NCBI GenBank assembly: GCA_030151165.1
Contig: JASLEM010000064.1
Location: 1 to 10,990, forward strand
DNA: 10,990 nucleotides
Direction: 5' to 3'
Source of the DNA: Burkholderiaceae bacterium
GTDB taxonomy: Bacteria; Pseudomonadota; Gammaproteobacteria; Burkholderiales; Burkholderiaceae
The notes under the pieces were generated by a model. The model saw nothing but the letters and a program-made list of their open reading frames with translations, did no database searches and was not told the origin of the DNA. Within the stretch, counting starts at the first letter, position 1, and each line of letters starts with the position of its first letter. Shown here one piece after another: positions 1-5,243 of the stretch. The translations under genes and the position numbers were made by a program.

Positions 1-647
1 GCGCGCAGGCTGTGGCGCTCCAGCGCCTGCAGCGCGGCATAGAAGGTCGGCGACTCGACGGCCACCAGGTCGCCGGGCCGGGTGACGCTCTCCAGGCAGA
101 GGTTCAGCGCCTCCATCGCGCCGTTGGTGATGACCAGTTCCTCGGTGTCCACGCTGCAGCCCATGCCGAGGTAGCGCAGGCCGATCTGGCGGCGCAGCGC
201 GGCGCTGCCCGGCGACAGGTCTTCGACCGTGCGCCACGGGTCCAGCCGGCGCAGCGCCCTGCCCGTGGCGAGCGCGAGCTTGGGCAAGGGAAACAGCAGC
301 GGACTGGGGAAGGCCGAGCCCATCGGCACGAGCGCCCGGTTCCGGGCGTGGCCCAGCACCTGGAAGACCAGGTCGGAGACCTCGACGGCGCGCTCTGTCG
401 TCACCGGACTGGAACGCTCCGGCTCCTGCTGCCCGTTCACGGCGTGGCTGACGAAGTAGCCCGAACGCGGGCGGGCCTCGATCAGGCCGCGCGCTTCCAG
501 CAGGTAGTACGCCTCGAAGACGGTGGACGGGCTCACGCCCCGGCTGCGGCTCGCCTCCCGCACCGAAGGCACGCGCTCGCCCGGCCGCAACCGGCCGTGG
601 GCGATGGACTCGGCGATCTCTTGTGCCAGGGCTTCATAACGCTTCAT
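1..647 (-). CDS. MocR-family regulator: GntR winged helix fused to aminotransferase-like domain, 3' end outside window
   Basis: Read from ATG at 647-645, 215 codons are visible before the window edge. Residues 1-67 form a GntR-type winged helix-turn-helix: MKRYEALAQEIAESI, then RPGERVPSVRE, then GVSPSTVFEAYYLLEARGLI and a wing ending RSGYFV. A linker follows (about 68-100). From about 105 a fold-type I aminotransferase domain starts (YLGMGCSVDTEELVITNGAMEA at about 159-180, RPGDLVAVESPTFYAALQAL at 190-209). Family knowledge: MocR proteins bind PLP through a lysine in the aminotransferase domain and act as metabolite-sensing transcription factors, not enzymes. That lysine lies beyond the left edge, so PLP binding cannot be confirmed here. 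No clear Shine-Dalgarno precedes the ATG. It diverges from the small membrane-protein gene at 908. Members often regulate a divergent neighbour, but nothing here proves that target. Confidence 0.9.
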   Translation of the reverse strand, partial: MKRYEALAQEIAESIAHGRLRPGERVPSVREASRSRGVSPSTVFEAYYLLEARGLIEARPRSGYFVSHAVNGQQEPERSSPVTTERAVEVSDLVFQVLGHARNRALVPMGSAFPSPLLFPLPKLALATGRALRRLDPWRTVEDLSPGSAALRRQIGLRYLGMGCSVDTEELVITNGAMEALNLCLESVTRPGDLVAVESPTFYAALQALERHSLR

Positions 648-907
648 GGTGCGTCGTCGTCGGGTGCAACTGATATGCACGAGCAGCGGATGGACCGCCA
701 CTGTACTTTCACGCGACTTTTCCTGGCGAATTCCCCACGCCGCCCATCTGATCCGCTGTTTTTTCAGCGAATCTGAGTCTGTGATTCCGACGACTGTTTT
801 GGCACAGTAACGCCTACAGGCAACGGGATCGTCATGGGGCTCCCATGACGCGTCCAACCGGGCTTGAACCAGTGTCCGAGCTGCAGATGCAGCAAGTCGA
901 GGAAATC
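648..907. promoter_or_regulatory. Divergent intergenic region between mocR-type gene and small membrane-protein gene
   Basis: This 260-bp stretch has no convincing gene and is less GC-rich than its surroundings around 700-800. It holds several inverted repeats. GTGCA (664-668) and TGCAC (676-680) are spaced by 7, close to the regulator start. CGCTG-TTTTTT-CAGCG lies at 754-769, GAATC-N9-GATTC at 769-787, and a 9-bp perfect repeat at 830-850 has its own entry. Promoters for both genes are expected here, and the GTGCA repeat near the regulator start is a reasonable operator candidate. No clean -35/-10 pair could be assigned on either strand. Confidence 0.45.
830..850. promoter_or_regulatory. 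Perfect 9-bp inverted repeat CGTCATGGG-N3-CCCATGACG
   Basis: CGTCATGGG (830-838) and CCCATGACG (842-850) are exact reverse complements separated by GCT. The element ends 57 bases before the ATG of the small membrane-protein gene. It could be an operator for a dimeric regulator, for example the divergent MocR-type protein, or a stem-loop in the leader mRNA. A 3-base loop is possible for an RNA hairpin, and the symmetry also suits DNA binding. The function is not known. Confidence 0.5.
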
Positions 908-1054
908 ATGGATTGGGTTCCCATCGCCTTCATGGCGTTCAAGTTGCTCGTGCTGGGCACGGTCATCTTCCTTTCCGTCAGGTCCCACTACCACAAGGAA
1001 AAGGAAGAACAGCAAGAGGAACGCGAGCGGCAGAACAGGATCAAGGGCTCGTAA
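908..1054 (+). CDS. Small single-span membrane protein, 48 aa, unknown function
   Basis: The protein begins MDWVPIAFMAFKLLVLGTV. Residues about 3-23 form one hydrophobic helix, followed by SVRSHYHKEKEEQQEERERQ, a strongly charged, probably helical tail. The positive-inside rule suggests an N-out, C-in orientation. The ATG at 908 is chosen because GAGGA (about 899-903) lies at a good Shine-Dalgarno distance. An in-frame extension to 845 exists, but it would include part of the 830-850 inverted repeat, and its residues look non-coding. Short proteins of this shape occur widely in Burkholderiales as conserved hypotheticals. No enzymatic or binding motif is visible. It lies divergent to the MocR-type regulator and converges on the GST gene at 1151. 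Confidence 0.65.
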   Translation: MDWVPIAFMAFKLLVLGTVIFLSVRSHYHKEKEEQQEERERQNRIKGS

Positions 1055-1150
1055 GCGCGGGCATGCCGGCTTGCAGCTCGTCCAGCTCGCCGGATTCTCG
1101 GGTGGCGCCTGGCGCCGCGAGCGCCCTTCGCCGTGGCGGCGCCGTGTCGC

Positions 1151-1867
1151 TCACCGGATCGCCCGCTTCATCGACTTCTCGACCTCTCCGCCGCAATAGC
1201 TGTCCCCGAACCGCTCGCGCGACACCGCGACCAGGTTGACCATCGCCGGCTCGGCCAGCACGCGTTTCACGAGCCCTGCGCACGCCGGTGCCTTTTCATC
1301 GAGCAACCCGCCGATCACGGGCAGCTTCTCGACCATCGTGCCCCACAGCGTCGCGGTGACGAGGTCCGCGACGCCGGCCTTCGTGCCGCCGAGCAGGAAG
1401 CCGGCTCGAGCAGTGAGCCCGTGGCGCTTGCCCGTCTCCTCCCAGATCGACATCCAGCGCCCCAGGCGCGGACGGAACTCGTGCCAGCGTTGCGGCGACC
1501 ACATCTCGCGGCCGCCATCGAGCGTGAGTTCGTCGATGACGTCGTTCGCGTCGTTGACGACCTTCAGCGTCATCGCCTTGCCCGCGACGGTCGCGGGCAG
1601 CAGGCCCAGCGTCTCGCCGAGGTAGTAGGCGATGGCGGGCATCTCGGCGAGGGTGACGTCGGCGCGTCGGTCGACCAGCATCGGCGGGCCCATGAAGGGG
1701 ATGGGCTGCTTCGCGGGGTCGGCCTCCATGAGCCTGGAGACGGCGTCGTCGTCGTACTCGTTCCAGCGCTGGCCGGCGTGCGCGAGGATGGCGCGGAGGA
1801 ACTGGCCGCGGAAGGGCATCTGCCAGTAGAAGAGGTCGTAGTCGGACGAGTCGGTGGTGTCGGGCAT
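1151..1867 (-). CDS. Glutathione S-transferase family protein, 238 aa
   Basis: The N-terminal half (about 8-92) fits a thioredoxin-fold GST domain. It opens YDLFYWQMPFRGQFLRAILA, resembling the Y-x-x-x-x-RG-x-x-x-R strand and helix of sigma-like GSTs. It continues with GPPMLVD (60-66, the cis-proline loop) and LAEMPAIAYYL (73-83, the glutathione gamma-Glu-binding region, usually E-S and here E-M). Residues about 95-225 form the helical C-terminal domain, with AGVADLVTA (164-172) at the N-capping box/hydrophobic staple and the conserved Asp168. Family role: conjugation or thiol transfer with glutathione in the cytoplasm; the substrate cannot be told. There is no good Shine-Dalgarno before the ATG at 1867, so the mRNA may be leaderless or the start may differ. 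The first nine codons and the upstream region are repeated at 3449-3533. The gene is divergent from the crotonase gene. Confidence 0.85.
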   Translation of the reverse strand: MPDTTDSSDYDLFYWQMPFRGQFLRAILAHAGQRWNEYDDDAVSRLMEADPAKQPIPFMGPPMLVDRRADVTLAEMPAIAYYLGETLGLLPATVAGKAMTLKVVNDANDVIDELTLDGGREMWSPQRWHEFRPRLGRWMSIWEETGKRHGLTARAGFLLGGTKAGVADLVTATLWGTMVEKLPVIGGLLDEKAPACAGLVKRVLAEPAMVNLVAVSRERFGDSYCGGEVEKSMKRAIR

Positions 1868-1925
1868 GGTCGGGTCGGGGTGGCGCGGAGCGGAACCCGG
1901 TCGGCGGCAATCGCCGGGCCTTGCC
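1841..1925 (+). repeat. Direct repeat copy A (GST 5' end and upstream region)
   Basis: The 85 bases here align without gaps to 3449-3533 with 69 matches (about 81%). The first 53 bases match at 47 positions. The repeat covers the first nine codons of the GST gene (ATG...GACTCGTCCGAC on the minus strand) and the region directly upstream. Both copies lie in the same orientation and flank the crotonase and exported-protein genes. Confidence 0.8.
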
Positions 1926-2029
1926 TCGGCGCGCCGCGAGCGGTCGGGGCCGATGGCTATGATCTTCGCGGTCGACGGGCCCGTCGCCTCCGATGGCGGG
2001 CGGTCGCCGACGCTGCCGAGGAGTGCGCC
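1868..2029. promoter_or_regulatory. Divergent GST/crotonase intergenic region
   Basis: This is a 162-bp spacer between two divergent starts. The left part belongs to repeat copy A. TATGAT at 1958-1963 is a possible -10 element for the crotonase gene, about 67 bases before its ATG, but no matching -35 is seen. GAGGAG (2018-2023) is the ribosome-binding site for the crotonase ATG at 2030. Confidence 0.35.
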
Positions 2030-2812
2030 ATGACCCGCCCTGCCGTGACCTTCGAGACCGCCGGCCCGGTCGCCACGGTGACGCTCGACCGGCCCGAGGC
2101 GCGCAACGCGGTCGACGGCCCCACCGCCGCGCTGCTGCGGGCCGCGTTCGAACGCTTCGAGGCCGACGACGCGCTCCACGTGCTCGTCCTCACCGGCGCC
2201 AACGGCCAGTTCTGCGCCGGCGCCGACCTGAAGGCGATGGCCGACCCGGCCCGGCGCAACGCGATCGAGCCGAACGGCACGGCGCCCGGTCCGATGGGCC
2301 CGACGCGCATGGACTTCACGAAGCCGGTGATCGCCGCGATCGAGGGCCACGCCGTCGCCGGCGGCCTGGAGCTCGCGTTGATGTGCGACCTGCGCGTGGC
2401 GGCGCGCGGCGCGGTGTTCGGCGTGTTCTGCCGGCGCTGGGGCGTGCCGCTGATCGACGGCGGCACGGTGCGCCTGCCACGCATCGTCGGCATGGGCCGC
2501 GCGCTCGACATGATCCTGACCGGGCGCGCCGTCGGCGCCGACGAGGCGTTGTCGTTCGGGCTCGTCACGCAAGTCGTCGACGACGGCCAGGCACTCGCGG
2601 CCGCGCAGGCGCTGGCCGCGACGCTCGCCGCGTTCCCGCAGGCCTGCCTGCGCGCGGATCGCGCGTCGGCCTTCGCGCAATGGGGGCTGCCGCTGGCGGA
2701 CGCGCTGCGGCTCGAAGGCGCGCGCGGCCACGACGTCGTCGCGGCGGAAGGCCTCGCCGGCGCGGAGCGCTTCGCGGGCGGCGCGGGCCGGCACGGCAAG
2801 CCCGCCGGGTAG
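2030..2812 (+). CDS. Crotonase/enoyl-CoA hydratase family protein, 260 aa
   Basis: Full length for a single-domain crotonase. The N-terminus PVATVTLDRPEARNAVD (13-29) is the family signature strand. FCAGADLKAM (61-70) and EGHAVAGGLELALMCDLRVA (105-124) supply the two backbone amides of the CoA-thioester oxyanion hole. RRWGVPLIDGGTVRLPR follows at 135-151. By alignment with rat mitochondrial enoyl-CoA hydratase, the position of catalytic Glu144 is Cys134 and that of Glu164 is Asp160; an extra acid, Asp143, sits in the PLIDGG loop. The protein should therefore bind an acyl-CoA, but classical trans-2-enoyl-CoA hydration is doubtful; isomerase, hydrolase or other crotonase chemistry is possible. 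The start is fixed by GAGGAG at 2018-2023. No fatty-acid oxidation partners are adjacent; the next gene encodes an unrelated exported protein. Confidence 0.9.
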   Translation: MTRPAVTFETAGPVATVTLDRPEARNAVDGPTAALLRAAFERFEADDALHVLVLTGANGQFCAGADLKAMADPARRNAIEPNGTAPGPMGPTRMDFTKPVIAAIEGHAVAGGLELALMCDLRVAARGAVFGVFCRRWGVPLIDGGTVRLPRIVGMGRALDMILTGRAVGADEALSFGLVTQVVDDGQALAAAQALAATLAAFPQACLRADRASAFAQWGLPLADALRLEGARGHDVVAAEGLAGAERFAGGAGRHGKPAG

Positions 2813-2831
2813 TCGAACGGAAGAGCTCGCG

Positions 2832-2852
2832 CGACGCGGCGCGTCCGCGTCG
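2832..2852 (+). terminator. Possible hairpin after crotonase gene
   Basis: CGACGCG (2832-2838) and CGCGTCG (2846-2852) form a perfect 7-bp GC-rich stem with a 7-base loop, 20 bases after the crotonase stop. No U-tract follows, so it is at best a weak or Rho-assisted terminator. Chance pairing in GC-rich DNA is possible. Confidence 0.3.
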
Positions 2853-3002
2853 ACGGAGGAAACATTCCGCGCCGCGTGTGCGCACTTGCCGCGCGATTCC
2901 GCGCCCGCGGCGACAAGATACGACTCACCGCCGGCGAGTCCCCACGACACGACGACGGCCGCCACCCCGCCGATCGTCCGGCCCTCTTTTCGGAGCCTCA
3001 CC

Positions 3003-3401
3003 ATGTCGATGTCCTCGCTGACCCTGAAGTCGAAACTCGCGGCCGCCCTGATGGGCGCCGCTGGCCTCTGCCAGGCGGCCTCGCCCGCCACGCTGCCGAT
3101 CGCCGCCGGCACCTACGTCGTCGTCGGCAAGGCGCCGTGCAAGGACGCGCCGCTGGCGGGCGTGACGACGTTCGACGGCCGGGCCTTCCTCGGCCCGCAC
3201 TCGTCGGACTGCACGTCGACGCTGCTGGGGCGTCACGGCCGCAGCTACCGCGTGTCGACCGAATGCCGCGCGCTCGGCGACGGCACGCCGGCCACGCCGT
3301 TCACGCAGGTGCAGCTCGTGCGGGTCGACTCGCGCACGCGCTTCGCGATCGTGCAGGACGGCCACGCCACCGCGTACGCGCGCTGCCCGTCGTTCCGCTG
3401 A
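3003..3401 (+). CDS. Small exported protein with four cysteines in the mature part, 132 aa, unknown function
   Basis: The N-terminus has a Sec-type signal peptide: KSK (9-11), a hydrophobic core LAAALMGAAGLC (12-23), and likely cleavage after CQA (23-25) or a few residues later. The mature part has cysteines at 46, 70, 88 and 128, an even number that suggests two disulfides in the periplasm or outside the cell. The pattern of short strands (GTYVVVGKAPC, TQVQLVRV, RFAIVQDG, TAYARC) suggests a compact beta-rich domain of about 105 residues. I do not recognise the family. The ATG at 3003 follows CGGAG (2988-2992) at an acceptable distance. Together with the crotonase gene it lies between the two direct-repeat copies. 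The 190-bp gap upstream suggests its own promoter, though none could be named. Confidence 0.7.
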   Translation: MSMSSLTLKSKLAAALMGAAGLCQAASPATLPIAAGTYVVVGKAPCKDAPLAGVTTFDGRAFLGPHSSDCTSTLLGRHGRSYRVSTECRALGDGTPATPFTQVQLVRVDSRTRFAIVQDGHATAYARCPSFR

Positions 3402-3418
3402 CCCGCCGCGGCGGCCGA

Positions 3419-3646
3419 TCAGCGCCGAGCGCGGTCACCGATCGCCGTGTCGGACGAGTCGGCGGCGCCGGGCATGGTCGAGTCGGAGGGGCGCGGAGCG
3501 GTACACGTCCGGCGACCGTCGCGTGGCCCTGCCGGGCCGATCCGCGCATCGACGCGCTGAGGGCTATCGACGGACCGCCGGACGTGGGCCACGACACTGG
3601 CCAACACGCCCAGCAGGCCCAGGGTTTCCAGGAAAGCATCGAGCAT
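3419..3646 (-). CDS. Doubtful small ORF, 75 aa, with hydrophobic N-terminus
   Basis: The frame starts MLDAFLETLGLLGVLASVVA, a plausible membrane helix, then a basic HVRRS turn and a disordered, Arg/Pro-rich tail. AAAGGTG (3660-3654 on the minus strand) lies upstream at a workable spacing. The C-terminal half (from about codon 38) is encoded by direct-repeat copy B and includes the GST-like start MPGAADSSD. That argues either that the 3' part of the frame is accidental or that the repeat fused onto an older small gene. It follows the tautomerase gene on the same strand by 94 bases. No homologue is recognised. Confidence 0.3.
   Translation of the reverse strand: MLDAFLETLGLLGVLASVVAHVRRSVDSPQRVDARIGPAGPRDGRRTCTAPRPSDSTMPGAADSSDTAIGDRARR
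3449..3533 (+). repeat. Direct repeat copy B
   Basis: About 81% identical over 85 ungapped bases to 1841-1925. The match begins at what corresponds to codon 9 of the GST gene and runs through its start codon (CAT at 3473-3475) into the upstream region. In this copy the frame goes MPGAADSSD and then diverges; no GST coding sequence follows. It is therefore a stand-alone copy of a GST gene's start and leader, a remnant of a lost paralogue, or a dispersed repeat that also sits at the GST gene. Confidence 0.8.
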
Positions 3647-3740
3647 GACCGGGCACCTTTGGGGTTCGCGTGGGGCCGGCCGACGTCGCCCGTGCGTCTT
3701 CACGACGGCGTCGGCGTGATGCGGAAGGCGACGCGATCGC

Positions 3741-4139
3741 CTACACCCCGGCCTTCTGGTGTCGCCACTCCTGCGTACGGCCACCGAACCCGTAAGCGGT
3801 GGCGCGAGCGTCGATCAGGTACACGTACGACACCTCGTGGACGGCCGCCCTCAAGCCGGACATCGCTTCGTGCACCTGCGCGACGAAGCGAGCCTTTTCC
3901 GCCTTGGTGTTGGTCTCGTCGGTGATGCTCACCTCGACGAAGTACGACGCAGCCGACAACTCGGCCAGGGTCTTGCCGCCGACCAGCCAGTCCTCGTCGG
4001 CGATGTATTGAAGCGTCACGGCCATGTCGGCGGCAACCTTGCCGAGGATTTCCGCCGTCAGGCGGCTGACCACGTCCGCCGCCCGGCGCCCGAGCTCGCG
4101 GTCACGGGTTCCGGAAAGTTGAATGTTGATGTGAGGCAT
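3741..4139 (-). CDS. 4-oxalocrotonate tautomerase superfamily protein, 132 aa
   Basis: The protein begins MPHINIQLSGTR. After Met removal Pro1 is the expected general base/acid, and Arg11 matches the substrate-carboxylate-binding arginine of 4-oxalocrotonate tautomerase. It is twice the length of a 4-OT monomer. Residues 1-60 make one beta-alpha-beta unit (RAADVVSRLTAEILG, MAVTLQYI, WLVGGKTLAEL). Residues about 65-125 make a second (YFVEVSITDETNTKAEKARF, VHEVSYVYLIDARATAYGFG), so a fused or trimer-type tautomerase is likely. The second unit lacks its own N-terminal proline, as expected for fusions. Substrate unknown. GGAG lies about 8 bases before the ATG. Divergent from the LysR gene and probably controlled by it; this is inference from layout. 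Confidence 0.85.
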   Translation of the reverse strand: MPHINIQLSGTRDRELGRRAADVVSRLTAEILGKVAADMAVTLQYIADEDWLVGGKTLAELSAASYFVEVSITDETNTKAEKARFVAQVHEAMSGLRAAVHEVSYVYLIDARATAYGFGGRTQEWRHQKAGV

Positions 4140-4238
4140 GGCAACTCCAGTGATTGACGAGCGCCATGATGCGTGCCGCTAAAATATTGGTAAAGCGGGA
4201 TGATCATTGAGTATCAATCGGAACTTCCGGGGAATCGC
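4140..4238. promoter_or_regulatory. Divergent tautomerase/LysR promoter region
   Basis: A 99-bp spacer with an unusual AT-rich core, CTAAAATATTGGTAAAG (about 4179-4195). TAAAAT at 4180-4185 is a candidate -10 for the LysR gene, giving a leader of about 45 bases. On the other strand TATTTT in the same core may serve the tautomerase gene. A perfect palindrome ATTGA-GTA-TCAAT (4206-4218) lies in the LysR leader and is a candidate regulator-binding site. It is not a classical T-N11-A LysR box. Confidence 0.5.
4206..4218. promoter_or_regulatory. Palindrome ATTGA-N3-TCAAT, candidate LysR operator
   Basis: Exact 5-bp half-sites separated by GTA, about 20 bases downstream of the candidate LysR -10 and upstream of the tautomerase promoter region. 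A regulator bound here could repress its own gene while acting on the divergent one. Two overlapping elements, TGAT (4201) and ATCA (4213-4216), add further symmetry. Assignment is by position and symmetry only. Confidence 0.4.
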
Positions 4239-5153
4239 ATGCACGCTTTCGACGTCGAGCAGTTGAAGTCCCTGATCGCCGCGGTGGACGCGGGCAGCAT
4301 CACGGCCGCTGCTCCGATACGCAGTCTTTCGCAATCGGCGCTGAGCGAGCAGCTCGCCAAGCTGGAGGTTCGCGCGGGCCGGACGCTGTTGCTGCGCGCC
4401 AAGCGCGGCGTCACGCCGACCGCGGCGGGCCTCCAGCTGCTGCGCCACGCGAGGCGGATCGTCGGTCTGTCGGATGCGGCCTGGCGTGACATGCACGAGA
4501 TCCCCGATGACATCGAAGTGGGGATCGGTGTCACCGGCTACTTCCGGAGCGCGGACCTGGCGCGTCTGCTCGCTCGCGCCGTCCGGGATTGTCCGCGCAT
4601 CCGGCTGCGCAGCTTCGTCGGCATGAGTTCCGACGTCGAGGCCGCGTACGAGCGAGGCGAGATCGATCTCGCGCTGCTGATGAACCTGGGAGGCAGGAAG
4701 CCGCCGCGTTCATCCGACCGCACGGAGCTCGGCGTCGAGCCGCTCGTGTGGGTGACCGGCGCCGACCGCGCTGATCCGCCTGCGGGAAGCCCCGTGCCCC
4801 TGGTTCTCCTGCCCGAGTTCTGCTCGCTGCATCGCCTGGCGGTGAACAGCCTGCAGGAGCGGAGGATTCCGTTCTATATGAGCCATGTCGCGTCCGGCGT
4901 CGGAGGCATCGCCGCCGCCTTGCAAGCGGGGCTCGGCGTGGGTTGCCTCAATGCCTCGGCCGCCGCACGGCCCGGGCTCCGGGTGGTGTCGCGGCCTGCG
5001 TTGCCCCCGCTTCCGAAGGCCCGGTTCCTTCTCAGGTCACGCCGCGAGGAACGCTTCGACGAGCGCCCCGAGTTGCAGGAGCTGGTCGCGGCCGTGACCA
5101 GACATTTCGCCGAGCAGGACGGGGCCTCGTCCAACCATCCTGCCGGGATCTGA
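4239..5153 (+). CDS. LysR-family transcriptional regulator, 304 aa
   Basis: Residues 3-62 form the LysR winged helix-turn-helix: FDVEQLKSLIAAVDAGSITA, then SLSQSALSEQLAKLEVRAGR with recognition helix at about 31-45, and TPTAAG at 59-64. A linker helix leads to a periplasmic-binding-protein-like effector domain from about 92 (IEVGIGVTGYF) to 290, with GEIDLALLMNL and GVGGIAAALQAGLGVGCLN. The length is typical. I place the start at 4239 because GGGGA precedes it by 6 bases, giving the usual LysR N-terminus. The longer frame from ATG 4200 has GCGGG directly against its start and would place the palindrome inside the coding region. Divergent from the tautomerase gene, its likely target. The inducer is unknown. 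Confidence 0.9.
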   Translation: MHAFDVEQLKSLIAAVDAGSITAAAPIRSLSQSALSEQLAKLEVRAGRTLLLRAKRGVTPTAAGLQLLRHARRIVGLSDAAWRDMHEIPDDIEVGIGVTGYFRSADLARLLARAVRDCPRIRLRSFVGMSSDVEAAYERGEIDLALLMNLGGRKPPRSSDRTELGVEPLVWVTGADRADPPAGSPVPLVLLPEFCSLHRLAVNSLQERRIPFYMSHVASGVGGIAAALQAGLGVGCLNASAAARPGLRVVSRPALPPLPKARFLLRSRREERFDERPELQELVAAVTRHFAEQDGASSNHPAGI

Positions 5154-5243
5154 TCGATCGACGGCCCTCGAAGTCGAGTGCGAGGACGTCGATCGCGTCT
5201 CTGCGTTGCGCGCGGACGCCGCGTTGGTGGTGCGGCCTGTCGA

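Larger units (their letters stand above)
3402..3740. other. 339-bp stretch without a confident gene
   Basis: Between the exported-protein stop and the tautomerase stop lie direct-repeat copy B (3449-3533), the doubtful small ORF on the minus strand (3419-3646), and an imperfect hairpin at the tautomerase stop (AGGCGA 3726-3731, TCGCCT 3737-3742, loop of 5). The hairpin lacks a T-tract on the relevant strand, so I do not call it a terminator. Nothing else is apparent. Confidence 0.5.

Noticed and set aside
799..815. Sigma-54-like TTGGCAC
   Set aside because: The -12 GC is not at the required distance (the spacing is one base short), and TTGC is missing.
845..890. tRNA-like stretch (GGGCTTGAACC) before the small membrane-protein gene
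   Set aside because: No T-arm or acceptor stem can be formed around it; the resemblance is to a few bases only.
1133..2812. 559-residue plus-strand frame that contains the crotonase
   Set aside because: The frame is open upstream of 2030 only because of GC bias. It is antisense to the GST gene, and a strong ribosome-binding site marks 2030.
2855..2880. Strong Shine-Dalgarno GGAGGA followed by an open frame from GTG 2876
   Set aside because: The GTG is too far from the site, and the frame runs out of phase through the exported-protein gene with a shadow composition.
1151..3112. 653-residue open frame on the minus strand extending upstream of the GST gene
   Set aside because: The upstream 415 residues are antisense to the crotonase gene, Arg/Ala/His-rich, and match no protein. 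The GST fold begins at the ATG at 1867.
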